The notes under the pieces were generated by a model. That model did not search any database and was not told where the DNA came from. It worked only from the letters and a program-made list of their open reading frames with translations. Position numbers and translations under genes: made by a program. A stretch of 64,000 nucleotides of DNA from Aliiruegeria lutimaris (GTDB lineage: Bacteria; Pseudomonadota; Alphaproteobacteria; Rhodobacterales; Rhodobacteraceae): NCBI RefSeq assembly GCF_900099935.1, contig NZ_FNEK01000023.1, positions 1-64,000 of the forward strand, written 5' to 3'. Shown one piece after another: positions 46,641-55,836 of the stretch; position 1 is the stretch's first letter; each line of letters opens with the position of its first letter.

Positions 46641-47591
46641 TCAGCGGTACTCGCCTGCGAATTTTTCGACCATTTCCAAAGCGTCGGCGGTGACGAAACC
46701 CGGGCCGGAATTGATGTTGTTGCCCGGAAGGACGCCGTAGCGATGGTAGTTCGTCATGATCACGACCGGCAGGTAAGCCTGCAGGAAGGGTTGCTGATCG
46801 ATCCCCCACTGGATCACACCGCTCTTGATGCCCTTGACGATCTCGTCCCCGAGATCGAACGTGCCGAAATAGATGTCACCCGCCATTCCGTTTTCCTCGA
46901 GCGCGAGAATGGTCGGGTCCGCCGAAACTGGCCCCAGCGTAAGGATCCCGTCGGTGTCGGGGTTGGCGTTGAGATAGGCCATGACGCGGTTCTTGATTTC
47001 GGCCGGGTCAGTGCCGCTGTCGAGCATCGACTCGCCGAGCTCGACGCCAAGGCCGTCTGCGAAACCCTGGCAACGTTCGCCCACCGTGGGCTGCTGGATC
47101 GCGTGATTGACGCAAAGGAACGACGTCACACCGTCGTCCTTGGCACGCATTCCGGCGGCCAGGCCTGCGTCATATTCCGGCTGGCCAACATACATCAGGG
47201 CGCCAACTTCGCGCGCTTGCTCCGGCGTTCCGGTGTTCATGATTATGACATCGACACCCGAGGCCACCGCATCCATGATTGGCCCTTTTAGAACGTCGTA
47301 GTCGGCGAGCGTGGTGATAATCCCGTTCGGTGCGGAGGCCGCAGCCTGTTCAACGATACGCGCCATATCCGCAATGTCGCCGGTCGGCGGGTTGCGGTAC
47401 TCCACCTCTACGCCCATTTGCTCCCCTGCAAGCGCGATACCGTTCTTGATCGTGTTCCACCAGCTGTCGCTGTCGGGTGCATGGCTCACGAGAACGTATC
47501 TCTCGCCCTCGGCAGTGGCAAAAGTCGGTGCAACCATTGGCGCAACCGCAATAGCTGCGCCCACCAAAAACTTGGTCAGGTTCGATTTCAT
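46641..47591 (-). CDS. Sugar ABC transporter substrate-binding protein, probable inositol-binding
   Basis: A 316-residue periplasmic binding protein (Peripla_BP_4 fold, RbsB/FrcB group). The signal peptide is about residues 1-27 (LVGAAIAVAPMVAPTFATA). The mature protein begins with YVLVSHAPDSDSWWNTIKNG. DVIIMNTGTPEQA and NPDTDGILTLGPVSADPTI mark the hinge and the second lobe. GGGAGG precedes the ATG at 47591. It is first in the transporter operon and divergent from the LacI gene, with the palindromic operator 79 bp upstream. Confidence 0.9.
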   Translation of the reverse strand: MKSNLTKFLVGAAIAVAPMVAPTFATAEGERYVLVSHAPDSDSWWNTIKNGIALAGEQMGVEVEYRNPPTGDIADMARIVEQAAASAPNGIITTLADYDVLKGPIMDAVASGVDVIIMNTGTPEQAREVGALMYVGQPEYDAGLAAGMRAKDDGVTSFLCVNHAIQQPTVGERCQGFADGLGVELGESMLDSGTDPAEIKNRVMAYLNANPDTDGILTLGPVSADPTILALEENGMAGDIYFGTFDLGDEIVKGIKSGVIQWGIDQQPFLQAYLPVVIMTNYHRYGVLPGNNINSGPGFVTADALEMVEKFAGEYR

Positions 47592-47669
47592 GGTGTCCTC
47601 CCAGTATCGATTCATTGATCGGAGCGGTGTTTCCCTTCGCTCAAACACACAAGAACACGAATCGGTTAT

Positions 47670-47689
47670 TTTTGCAACCGGTTGCAAAA
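47670..47689. promoter_or_regulatory. LacI-type operator, 20-bp perfect palindrome (site 1)
   Basis: TTTTGCAACCGGTTGCAAAA is a perfect palindrome centred on CCGG, as LacI-family operators are. It lies between the divergent binding-protein gene and the lacI-type gene, well placed to control both. The inner 16 bp recur exactly at 52033-52048. Confidence 0.85.
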
Positions 47690-47770
47690 GTGATCGCGGT
47701 TTTCCATAATGTGCTCACCCTGCGACTGATGTATGGATGGCATCGGTCGCGATTTTCGGAGGGTCAGAGA

Positions 47771-48775
47771 GTGCCGGTAACGCTTAAGGATGTCGCCGAA
47801 CGGGCGGGAGTTTCCCGTTCCGCAGTATCGCGCACCTTCACCGATGGCGCCTCTGTGTCAGCCAAGATGCGGCGCAAGGTCGAAAAGGCCGCTACAGAGT
47901 TGGGCTACAGCCCGAATGCGCTTGCGAGCAGCCTTACGACGGGACGCACCAAGCTGATCGGGTTGGTTTCCAACAACTTTCACAATCCCATTTTCCTGGA
48001 GGTATTCGACCTCTTCACCCGCGGGCTTCAGGATCGTGGCTTGCGCCCGCTGCTGGTGAATCTGACCAACGAGACTGAGCCCGACAACTCGGTTCGAATG
48101 CTGAGGCAGTATTCCGTCGATGGCGTCGTGGTGGCCTCCTCAACCTTGTCGCCGGCTTTCGCAAGGGCATTCAGAGACGCTGGAATACCCGTGGTCCATA
48201 GCTTCGGTCGCTATTCCAGCTCACCGCAGGTTCATGTCGTGGGCATCGACAATGTCGAATGCGGTCGCATGGCTGCGCGGGAGCTTCTGAAGCGGGGCTA
48301 TCGTCGCATCGGTTTCCTGGGCGGTCCAGAGCAAGCCACATCCACCCAGGATCGTTTTGCCGGATTCATGGAAGAACTGGCAAAGCACCCCGGATTGAAC
48401 GTGAAACACTCCTATGCCGATGCCTATTCATTTAAGGCAGGGCGGGCAGAGATGCAGCGCCTCCTTCTGAAAGAGGCCCCCGTTGCAGAGGCCTATTTCT
48501 GCGGCGACGACGTGCTCTCGATCGGCGTTCTCAGCGCCTTGCAGGATGCCGGTCTGCGCGTTCCGGAAGATGTTGGCCTGATCGGTCTGAACGACATGGA
48601 AATGGCTTCGTGGGAAAACATCTCGCTCACCACCATTCGTCAGCCAATCCGGCAGATAATCCGCTCCTCGATTGAACTCGTCGAAGCCATGCTGGAAGAG
48701 CCGGAACGATACCCGGAAGCGCGCCTGTTTCCCTGCTCTGTCGTGGAAAGACGTACGCTCCGGGCCGCAAAATAG
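47771..48775 (+). CDS. LacI-family transcriptional regulator of the inositol island
   Basis: A 334-residue repressor. The N-terminal helix-turn-helix is VTLKDVAERAGVSRSAVSRTF (about residues 3-23), with the hinge helix NALASSL inserting in the central CG of the operator. Residues about 60-330 form a periplasmic-binding-protein-like effector domain (LIGLVSNNFHNPIFLEVFDL, IGFLGGPEQATSTQDRFAGF, IGLNDMEMASWENISLTTIRQP). The start is a GTG at 47771 with GGAGGG seven bases upstream. Two matching palindromes, at its own promoter and before iolD, identify its likely targets. The effector is probably an inositol pathway intermediate. Confidence 0.92.
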   Translation: MPVTLKDVAERAGVSRSAVSRTFTDGASVSAKMRRKVEKAATELGYSPNALASSLTTGRTKLIGLVSNNFHNPIFLEVFDLFTRGLQDRGLRPLLVNLTNETEPDNSVRMLRQYSVDGVVVASSTLSPAFARAFRDAGIPVVHSFGRYSSSPQVHVVGIDNVECGRMAARELLKRGYRRIGFLGGPEQATSTQDRFAGFMEELAKHPGLNVKHSYADAYSFKAGRAEMQRLLLKEAPVAEAYFCGDDVLSIGVLSALQDAGLRVPEDVGLIGLNDMEMASWENISLTTIRQPIRQIIRSSIELVEAMLEEPERYPEARLFPCSVVERRTLRAAK

Positions 48776-48841
48776 GATCGGACGGGCATACGTTGCCCGG
48801 GCAAACCCGACCGAACCAGGTCGGTCACACAGGGAATGGCA

Positions 48842-49975
48842 TCAACGGAAGATAGACGGGCGCGCGTCAAGCCATGCGCCGCCATCTCGTGCCGACGCAA
48901 CAGCCGTGTGGACTGCCGCCATGGACCGAACCCCGTCAGCCGCACCGGGCAGGCCATCGCGCGCCTCTCCGCGGATGGTATCCGCCAGGTCGCAATAGAT
49001 GTTGGCGACGGCCAGCGGAAACCCTTCGGGATGCGCGATTGCCACTCTGGAAAGCCGCTGGGCATCCGCGTGCAACCCACGCTCGCCTTTTTCGATGATC
49101 TGGGTGCGCCCGCCTACAGGCGTATAGACCAACTGGTTGGGCTGCTCCGACGCCCATCGGAACCCTCCTGTCTCGCCAAATACCTGGATGTCGAAACCGT
49201 GCTGCCGGCCGATTGCGACCGAGGATGTCCAAAGCCTTCCCACCGTACCGCCGGACATGCGAAAATTCACCATCGCGTCATCCTCCAACTCGCGGCTGGA
49301 GATGGTCGAGGCGAAGTCGGCGGAAAGGCTTTCGACTTCGTCATCGCAAATGAAACAGGCCATGTGGAGTGCGTGAATGCCACAATCGGCGAACTGGCCG
49401 GAGACTCCGGCCATTGCAGGATCGTACCGCCAGCGCACACGTGGGTTGTCGGCATCTGTCGCGTCGCCGTGGTGACCGTGGCTGAAATTGGTCACGACAA
49501 GACGCACCTTTCCAATTTCTCCTGCACGGACCATCGCTCGCGCCTGCCGGACCATTGGATAGGCCGAATAGCAATAGTTCACCGCACAGATCCGGCCCGT
49601 CGCCTCGGCCACACGCACGATCTCCTCCCCCTCTTCTACCGTCATTGTCATGGGCTTTTCACACAGCACGTTGAAGCCCGCTTCCAGGAACGCCCTGGTT
49701 ATCTCGAAGTGGGTTGCGTTTGGTGTTGCGACCGTCACCAGGTCTATGCGGTCATCCCGCTTGCGCTCACCCTCCAGCATTTCCTTCCAGTCGCCATAAG
49801 TGCGGTCGGAAGCAATCCCGAGCCTTTGGGCGTACTCCCTGCCGGCCTCCGGTCGATGATCCAAAGCTCCGGCTGTGAAAGAAAAATGACCATCCGCGAG
49901 GGCCCCGAGCCGGTGTGCCGGCCCGATCTGGCTGCCTTCGCCGCCGCCGATCATGCCCCATTGCAATTTTTTCAT
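48842..49975 (-). CDS. Gfo/Idh/MocA family oxidoreductase
   Basis: A 377-residue NAD(P)-dependent dehydrogenase. The Rossmann region begins MIGGGEGSQIGPAHRLGAL, followed by VTVATPNATHFEITRAFLEAGFNVLCEKPMTMT with the catalytic-site Lys in EKP. The C-terminal alpha/beta domain includes FADCGIHALHMACFI. Family members oxidise inositols, glucose and related sugars; in this island an inositol stereoisomer or an inosose is a reasonable guess. It lies 12 bp behind the iolE-like gene in a three-gene minus-strand unit. Confidence 0.88.
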   Translation of the reverse strand: MKKLQWGMIGGGEGSQIGPAHRLGALADGHFSFTAGALDHRPEAGREYAQRLGIASDRTYGDWKEMLEGERKRDDRIDLVTVATPNATHFEITRAFLEAGFNVLCEKPMTMTVEEGEEIVRVAEATGRICAVNYCYSAYPMVRQARAMVRAGEIGKVRLVVTNFSHGHHGDATDADNPRVRWRYDPAMAGVSGQFADCGIHALHMACFICDDEVESLSADFASTISSRELEDDAMVNFRMSGGTVGRLWTSSVAIGRQHGFDIQVFGETGGFRWASEQPNQLVYTPVGGRTQIIEKGERGLHADAQRLSRVAIAHPEGFPLAVANIYCDLADTIRGEARDGLPGAADGVRSMAAVHTAVASARDGGAWLDARPSIFR

Positions 49976-49987
49976 GGATCGGATTCC

Positions 49988-50881
49988 TCAGTTGAAGCCG
50001 ATGGACTCGAGGTATTCGCGGTTGTAGCGCGAGTCCTCCATCGGCGTGACGTCAAGCGTGGGGTCGCAATCCTGCTCGACGGTGCACCAGCCTTCGAAAC
50101 CATTCTCGAGCAGCACCTGGCGAACGGCAGGGAAATCGACATCCCCAAGACCCAGCTTGCAGAATATTCCTCGCCCGCAGGCATCGTAGAAACCGGCGCG
50201 GGCGGCGATTGCCTCGGTCTTAACTTTCGGGTCGATATCCTTGAAATGCATATAGGAAATCCGTCCGATATGCCGCTTCATGAAAGCCACGGGGTCGAAG
50301 CCGGCATAGGAATGGTGGCCGGTATCGAAGCATATCTTCAGGATGGCCTCGTCCACCTCGTCCAGTAGCCGCTCGAGCTCCGGTTCGAAATCCATGAAGC
50401 CGGCCGCATGGGCATGCATACCCACTGTAAGCCCGTATTCTTCGGTTCCGATCCGAGCCGCCTCTGCGATGCGTGACCGGAAGGCGATCCATTCGGCTGG
50501 ATCCATCTGCTCAGCCTCTGCAATGCGACCCGCCGTGGGGGCGCGGCGCCCGGAAATCGAGTCGATCAGCACCAGATGCTGCGCACCATGCGCCGTCAGC
50601 GCCTTGCACGTCCGATGGACCCCGTCGAGCACGTCACCCCATTGGTCGGGGGCGTGAAACGCCCGGAAAACGACGCCGCCGATCAGTTCGAGGTCATGTT
50701 CTGCGAGGGCGTCTCCAAGAACAGCGGGATCTTCCGGCATGAAACCGACCGGACCCAGTTCGATCCCCTTGTAACCCGCCTCGGCGCATTCCTTCAGGAC
50801 TGTCTGCCAAGTGGGGTTTCGCGGGTCATCTGCAAATTCCACACCCCAGGAACAGGGGGCATTGCCAATGCGAATAGTCAT
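49988..50881 (-). CDS. iolE: Inosose dehydratase-like sugar phosphate isomerase/epimerase
   Basis: A 297-residue TIM-barrel protein of the AP endonuclease 2 / IolE family. The start IRIGNAPCSWGVEFADDPRNPTWQ is the IolE hallmark. Metal-binding residues are in GMHAHAAGFMDF, CFDTGHHSYAGFDP, SYMHFKDIDP and WCTVEQDCDPT. IolE dehydrates scyllo-inosose to 3D-trihydroxycyclohexane-1,2-dione, the substrate of IolD encoded divergently. It sits between two Gfo/Idh/MocA genes, 26 bp from the upstream one. Confidence 0.88.
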   Translation of the reverse strand: MTIRIGNAPCSWGVEFADDPRNPTWQTVLKECAEAGYKGIELGPVGFMPEDPAVLGDALAEHDLELIGGVVFRAFHAPDQWGDVLDGVHRTCKALTAHGAQHLVLIDSISGRRAPTAGRIAEAEQMDPAEWIAFRSRIAEAARIGTEEYGLTVGMHAHAAGFMDFEPELERLLDEVDEAILKICFDTGHHSYAGFDPVAFMKRHIGRISYMHFKDIDPKVKTEAIAARAGFYDACGRGIFCKLGLGDVDFPAVRQVLLENGFEGWCTVEQDCDPTLDVTPMEDSRYNREYLESIGFN

Positions 50882-50907
50882 GGTCCGGGCCTTTCAACAG
50901 TTGCCGG

Positions 50908-52008
50908 TTAGATGTCTTGCCAGGTTTTCGTTCGGGAGGATTCGATCGCGGCCTGAACGACGCGATGGACGTCGAGCCCGTCGCGAAACGTCGGCCAGAC
51001 CTGCTTGCCCGTCTCGATGGCTTGCAGGAAATCCCGGGCTTCGATGATGATCTGATCCTGGTAGCCGGTGCCGTGGCCCGGACCCTGACAGAAAGGCAAG
51101 TAGTCCGGATGGGTTGGCCCCGTCAGGATCTTGGTGAAGCCTCGCTCTGCCTCGGGCCCTTCGGATCGATAGAGCCAAAGCGCATTCTGGTCCTCCTGAT
51201 CGAAGCGGATCGCGCCCTTCGTGCCGGTGATCTCGTAGGCATAGCCCATCTTCCGCCCTGTCGCGATCCGGCTAAAATGCATTTGACCCATGGCGCCGTT
51301 GGCAAACCGACACATCATCTGCGCCTGGTCGTCGTTGGTGACGTCGCCGCCGGGGCGCTCGGAATGCACCGTTTCGACCTCGGCCACGAGGGAGCAGATC
51401 GGTCCGATTAACGCCAGCGCGGCGTTAATCATGTGCGGGGCAAGATCTCCCATCGTGCCATTTGCCATTCCGGATGTGCGCCAGGTCGCGGGCATTTGGG
51501 GGTCGGCATAGAAATCTTCGGTATGTTCGCCACGGAACCAGGTGACCGTGCCGATCTCGCCCTTCGCAACCAATTGTCGTGCGAACTGGCTCGCCGGGGT
51601 GCGGATGTAGTTGAAGGCGACCATGTTCACCACACCGGCGGCCTCTGCCGCCGCGACCATGGACTCGGCATCTTCGAGCGAAGCGCCCATTGGCTTCTCG
51701 CAGAGCACGGGCTTGCCAAGCGCAAACGCAGCCTCTGCAATTTCTCGGTGCAGCGCCTGCGGTGTTGCGATGACGATGGCGTCCACGCTGCGGTCTTCGA
51801 CCAGAGTGCGCCAATCATGCGTTGCCCGTGCGAATCCAAACGCCCTGCGATAGCGTTCGGACGTCTCTGCGCTGCTGGAGCAGATCATTTCCAGGCGGGG
51901 ACGGAGCGCCGTCTCGAACACGGCACCCACGGCAGCCATGGCGACGGAGTGGGCTTTGCCCATGTAGCCACCTCCCAGAATGCCAATGCCGATCCCGCGC
52001 TGGTCCAT
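50908..52008 (-). CDS. Gfo/Idh/MocA family oxidoreductase, second copy
   Basis: A 366-residue dehydrogenase. IGIGILGGGYMGKAHSVAM is the NAD-binding motif, and AIVIATPQALHREIAEAAFALGKPVLCEKPMGAS holds the EKP Lys. DLAPHMINAALALIG matches the substrate-site His region. It is distinct from the 48842 gene and from iolG, so three such enzymes occur in the island. The ATG at 52008 begins the minus-strand unit, and the palindromic operator lies 24 bp upstream, so repression should be direct. Confidence 0.88.
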   Translation of the reverse strand: MDQRGIGIGILGGGYMGKAHSVAMAAVGAVFETALRPRLEMICSSSAETSERYRRAFGFARATHDWRTLVEDRSVDAIVIATPQALHREIAEAAFALGKPVLCEKPMGASLEDAESMVAAAEAAGVVNMVAFNYIRTPASQFARQLVAKGEIGTVTWFRGEHTEDFYADPQMPATWRTSGMANGTMGDLAPHMINAALALIGPICSLVAEVETVHSERPGGDVTNDDQAQMMCRFANGAMGQMHFSRIATGRKMGYAYEITGTKGAIRFDQEDQNALWLYRSEGPEAERGFTKILTGPTHPDYLPFCQGPGHGTGYQDQIIIEARDFLQAIETGKQVWPTFRDGLDVHRVVQAAIESSRTKTWQDI

Positions 52009-52032
52009 TATCGCTCCACAATCAGATTCGAA

Positions 52033-52048
52033 TTGCAACCGGTTGCAA
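52033..52048. promoter_or_regulatory. LacI-type operator, 16-bp perfect palindrome (site 2)
   Basis: TTGCAACCGGTTGCAA is identical to the core of the site at 47670-47689. It lies in the 122-bp divergent region between the Gfo/Idh/MocA gene (start 52008) and iolD (start 52131), so one repressor dimer could silence both directions. Confidence 0.85.
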
Positions 52049-52130
52049 AATTGTTATCGTTGGAATCGAATTCGCGCAAGCTGCAATCGGCCAGAGTCGT
52101 TGCGGAGGGCAACCGGGAGAAAGAACGAGC

Positions 52131-53996
52131 ATGGGTGCAGAGACAATCCGCCTCACAACGGCGCAAGCCATCATTCGCTGGCTTGCCAACCAGTTCATTG
52201 AGATTGATGGAGAGGAAATTCGCCTTTGCGGCGGGGGTTTTGGAATCTTCGGGCACGGCAACGTGACCTGCCTTGGCGAGGCACTCTACAATCATCGTGA
52301 GGAGCTCCCGCTCTACCGCGGACAGAACGAACAGAGCATGGGCTTTGCGGCAGCCGCCTACGCCAAACAGTGGCTGCGCCAGAGGTTCATGTTCTGCACG
52401 GCGAGTGCCGGGCCGGGCACGTCAAATCTTGTTACCTCCGCCGCGCTGGCGCATGCCAACCGACTGCCCATGCTCATGCTTTGCGGCGATACATATCTCA
52501 GCCGACTGCCGGACCCCGTATTGCAGCAGATGGAGAATTTTCAGGATCCGACCTTTGGTGTGAACGATGCCTTCAAGCCGGTTGTGCGCTACTGGGACCG
52601 GATCTCGCACCCGGCGCAAGTCATTCAATCTCTGCCGGCAGCGCTTGCCACCATGCTGGATCCCGGTGACTGCGGCCCCGCTTTCCTTGGGCTTCCACAG
52701 GACGTGCAGGGTTGGACCTATGATTTTCCGACCGTCTTCTTCGAACGCAAGGTTCACCGTATCCGCCGCGTCGCCCCGGATACCGATGAAGTCGCGGATG
52801 CAGTTGCGTTGCTGACCTCGGCGCGACGCCCCATGATCATTGCAGGCGGTGGGGTACAGTACTCCCGCGCCGTGGCCGAACTCACCGCCTTTGCCGAAGC
52901 GCACAAGATCCCTGTCGTCGAAACGATTGCCGGCCGGGCCAACCTGCTTGCATCCCACCCGCTCAACATTGGACCCATCGGGGTTACCGGATCGGACAGC
53001 GCCAACGCGATCGCGGAAAAAGCCGACGTTATTGTCGCTGTTGGTACGCGCCTGCAGGATTTCACCACCGGGTCATGGACAGCATTCGACATGAGCGCGC
53101 GTTTCATCTCGCTCAACGCCGCAAGGTTCGATGCAGGTAAACACCGCTCGCTTCCCGTGGTGGGCGACGCGAAACGCGCACTGGAGGCGCTCGGGTCCGC
53201 CATGGTGGGCTACACGGCTCCAGCCGATTGGGTCGAATTCGCGCAGGCTCAACGCAAGCAATGGGATGGCTACGTTGCGGACAATGTGGCTCTTGGCAAC
53301 CGACCGAACTCCTACGCGCAGGCGATCGGCGTGGTGAACGCGCTCTGCGACCCTCGCGACCGCGTCGTGACGGCATCCGGAGGATTGCCGGCCGAAGTGA
53401 CGGCCAACTGGCGTACGCTATCGCAGGGAACGGTCGACGTGGAATTCGGGTACTCTTGCATGGGCTACGAGATTGCCGGTGGATGGGGCGCCCGGATCGC
53501 GCAGGACGAGCGGGAACCCGACAAAGACACCATCGTTTTCGTCGGTGACGGAGCCTACCTGCTGCTGAACTCGGACATCTATTCCTCTGTCCTGACCCGA
53601 AAAAAGCTGATCGTCATCCTGCTCGACAACGGCGGCTGGGCCGTCATCAACAAGCTTCAGAACAATACCGGAAACGAAAGCTTCAACTGCCTTATCGAGG
53701 ATGCCCCCACGATCCCGGAACCCTTCCTCGTGGATTTCGAGGCACATGCCGCCTCGATGGGTGCGACTGCCGAGACTGTCGCCAATGCCGCGGAACTGGG
53801 CGAAGCATTCAAGCGGGCCAAAGCGTCAGACAAGACCTACGTGATCTGCATGAAGGTTGAGGCTTACAATTCCTGGACCGATCAGGGCCACACGTGGTGG
53901 GAATGCGGCACGCCTCATGTTTCGGAGAGCGCCAAGGTTCGCGCGGCGCACGCGGAGTGGGAATCGGCCCGCACAGGTCAGCGGAGGGGCGTGTGA
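52131..53996 (+). CDS. iolD: 3D-(3,5/4)-trihydroxycyclohexane-1,2-dione hydrolase
   Basis: A 621-residue thiamine-diphosphate enzyme that opens the ring in inositol catabolism, giving 5-deoxy-glucuronate. The N-terminal part has FGHGNVTCLGEAL and YRGQNEQSMGFAAAAYAKQ with the ThDP-activating Glu. The cofactor motif GDGAYLLLNSDIY to DNGGW is at about residues 465-500. Length is close to Bacillus IolD (about 637). GGGAGAAAGAACGAGC precedes the ATG. It heads iolD-iolC-iolB-aldolase-iolG, and its promoter contains operator site 2. Confidence 0.95.
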   Translation: MGAETIRLTTAQAIIRWLANQFIEIDGEEIRLCGGGFGIFGHGNVTCLGEALYNHREELPLYRGQNEQSMGFAAAAYAKQWLRQRFMFCTASAGPGTSNLVTSAALAHANRLPMLMLCGDTYLSRLPDPVLQQMENFQDPTFGVNDAFKPVVRYWDRISHPAQVIQSLPAALATMLDPGDCGPAFLGLPQDVQGWTYDFPTVFFERKVHRIRRVAPDTDEVADAVALLTSARRPMIIAGGGVQYSRAVAELTAFAEAHKIPVVETIAGRANLLASHPLNIGPIGVTGSDSANAIAEKADVIVAVGTRLQDFTTGSWTAFDMSARFISLNAARFDAGKHRSLPVVGDAKRALEALGSAMVGYTAPADWVEFAQAQRKQWDGYVADNVALGNRPNSYAQAIGVVNALCDPRDRVVTASGGLPAEVTANWRTLSQGTVDVEFGYSCMGYEIAGGWGARIAQDEREPDKDTIVFVGDGAYLLLNSDIYSSVLTRKKLIVILLDNGGWAVINKLQNNTGNESFNCLIEDAPTIPEPFLVDFEAHAASMGATAETVANAAELGEAFKRAKASDKTYVICMKVEAYNSWTDQGHTWWECGTPHVSESAKVRAAHAEWESARTGQRRGV

Positions 53997-54979
53997 TGAG
54001 CACCCTTATCGACGGAATCCGCAAGAATAGTTTCGTGGTATTCGGGCGGGCCGGCATGGACATGTTTGCCGATCCGCAAGGCACGAAGGCAGAAGTCGCA
54101 GAGACCTTCCGGTCAGGCCTCGGAGGCTCGTCGGCCAATATCTGCGCCGGGTTGTGCAAGTTGGGCGGACAATCGGCACTCGTAACCTCGATATCAAACG
54201 ATTGTGTTGGCAGATACTGCGCCAACCAGCTCCGCCATTACGGCGTCGATACCCAATACCTGCGCGTGCTGGACGGCGAATATCGCATTTCGCTTGCGGT
54301 CTACGAGAGCACGATGGAGGATTTTCAACTCTGCATCTATCGCAACAACGCGGTCGATTTCCAGGTCACCGAAGAAGACGTTGACCGAGTAGACTACAAC
54401 GCTTTCGGCGCCCTGATTACCGCCGGCACCGTTTTTGCCGCCGAACCCTCCCGCGGCTCCACGTTCCGTGCATTCCGGAACGCCCGAAATGCCGGTCTTC
54501 CGGTGATTTTCGATATCGACTACCGCCCATACTCCTGGCCATCGCCCGAGGTCGCATCAGAGGTGCTGTCCCGTGCCGGGGACGAAAGCGACCTTATCGT
54601 CGGCAATGACGAGGAGTTCGGTTTCATGGCTGGCGACATGGACAAGGGGCTCGACAAGGCGCGCGAACTCGCCCGGCAGCTTGGACGCATTGTGATCTAC
54701 AAGATGGGCCAGAAGGGCGCCATCACGCTGGCAGACGGCCAGGAAATCCGCACCGGCATCTTTCCCGTGACCGCAGTCAAACCGAATGGCGCCGGCGACA
54801 GTTTCATGGCTGGCCTTCTGGCTGGCATCGCGGAGGGCCGGGACTTGCGCGAGGCTGTTCTGCGCGGCTCGGCCTGCGCCTCCATCGTCGTCTCCAAACC
54901 AGGCTGCGCTCCATCGATGCCGACAACCGCAGAACTTGATGCATTTCTTGCCACCTATCCCGGCCCAACCGACAACTGA
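53996..54979 (+). CDS. iolC: 5-dehydro-2-deoxygluconokinase
   Basis: A 327-residue PfkB-family kinase phosphorylating 2-deoxy-5-keto-gluconate. It begins NSFVVFGRAGMDMFADPQGT. The first PfkB signature is GLGGSSANICAGLCKLGG, and the second is KPNGAGDSFMAGLLAGI with the catalytic Asp. The IolC-specific FDIDYRPYSW is present. Many bacteria fuse iolC with a DUF2090 aldolase domain; here it is single and a separate aldolase gene follows. The start overlaps the iolD stop by one base (TGATG). Confidence 0.95.
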   Translation: MSTLIDGIRKNSFVVFGRAGMDMFADPQGTKAEVAETFRSGLGGSSANICAGLCKLGGQSALVTSISNDCVGRYCANQLRHYGVDTQYLRVLDGEYRISLAVYESTMEDFQLCIYRNNAVDFQVTEEDVDRVDYNAFGALITAGTVFAAEPSRGSTFRAFRNARNAGLPVIFDIDYRPYSWPSPEVASEVLSRAGDESDLIVGNDEEFGFMAGDMDKGLDKARELARQLGRIVIYKMGQKGAITLADGQEIRTGIFPVTAVKPNGAGDSFMAGLLAGIAEGRDLREAVLRGSACASIVVSKPGCAPSMPTTAELDAFLATYPGPTDN

Positions 54980-54993
54980 AAAGGCCACATTCC

Positions 54994-55836
54994 ATGCACA
55001 TCGCCCCACATGACAACCAGAACCAGCCCATCGTGGATACCAATCATCCGTTGGTACCGCTCAACTACTTCAACATTGTAAAGCTAACCAAGGGCCAGAG
55101 CTTCGAGTACGCCGTGCCGGGTTACGAAACCTGCGTCGTGCCTGCCACCGGTACCGTAAATGTCGAAGTAGAGGGCGTCACCTTTGCGTCGCTTGGCAAC
55201 CGAACAATCGACGTCTGGGACGGCGAGCCCGAAGGCGTTTACGTACCCGTTGGCGCGAAAGTCCGGATTACCTGCGAGACCGACGCGACCGAAACATTCA
55301 TCGCGGGCGCCAAGTACGACAAGGTTCTGGAGCCGTTCGACGTCCGCGCCGATGGGCTTGACGTGGTGCAATACGGCTCGGACGACACCAAGACGCACCG
55401 CAAGATCAAGCACATTCTCGGCGCAAGCCACCATGACAAGGTGGGCCGACTGCTCGTGAGCGAACTTTATACGGTCGGCCAGGGTGGATGGTCGGGCTTC
55501 CCCAGCCACAAGCATGACACCGATCGCCTGCCCGACGAAACCCGCCATGACGAAACCTACAATTTCCGGTTCCGCCCGAACTATGGCTCAGGCGTTCAGA
55601 TGCTGCAAAGGGAGGATAACGAGCCCGGCGACGCCTATCACATCATGGATGGCTCCACGATCCTGATCGACAAGGGCTACCACCCCTGTGCGGTTCTCCC
55701 GGGGTACGAGATGTACTACTTCACCATTCTTGGCGGGTTAAGCCAGCGCAGCCTGCGACAGTACTTCCAGCCGACCCACGCGGCCCAACTCCACACGATA
55801 CCCGGCATCATGGACATGGTGGCCAAGTTCAAATGA
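54994..55836 (+). CDS. iolB: 5-deoxy-glucuronate isomerase
   Basis: A 280-residue cupin-like enzyme converting 5-deoxy-glucuronate to 2-deoxy-5-keto-gluconate. KLTKGQSFEYAVPGYETCVV, GGWSGFPSHKHDTDRLPDETRHDETYNFRF with the metal-binding His and Glu, and DGSTILIDKGYHPCAVLPGYEMYYF are family hallmarks. It lies 14 bp behind iolC and overlaps the aldolase gene by 4 bp. Confidence 0.95.
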   Translation: MHIAPHDNQNQPIVDTNHPLVPLNYFNIVKLTKGQSFEYAVPGYETCVVPATGTVNVEVEGVTFASLGNRTIDVWDGEPEGVYVPVGAKVRITCETDATETFIAGAKYDKVLEPFDVRADGLDVVQYGSDDTKTHRKIKHILGASHHDKVGRLLVSELYTVGQGGWSGFPSHKHDTDRLPDETRHDETYNFRFRPNYGSGVQMLQREDNEPGDAYHIMDGSTILIDKGYHPCAVLPGYEMYYFTILGGLSQRSLRQYFQPTHAAQLHTIPGIMDMVAKFK

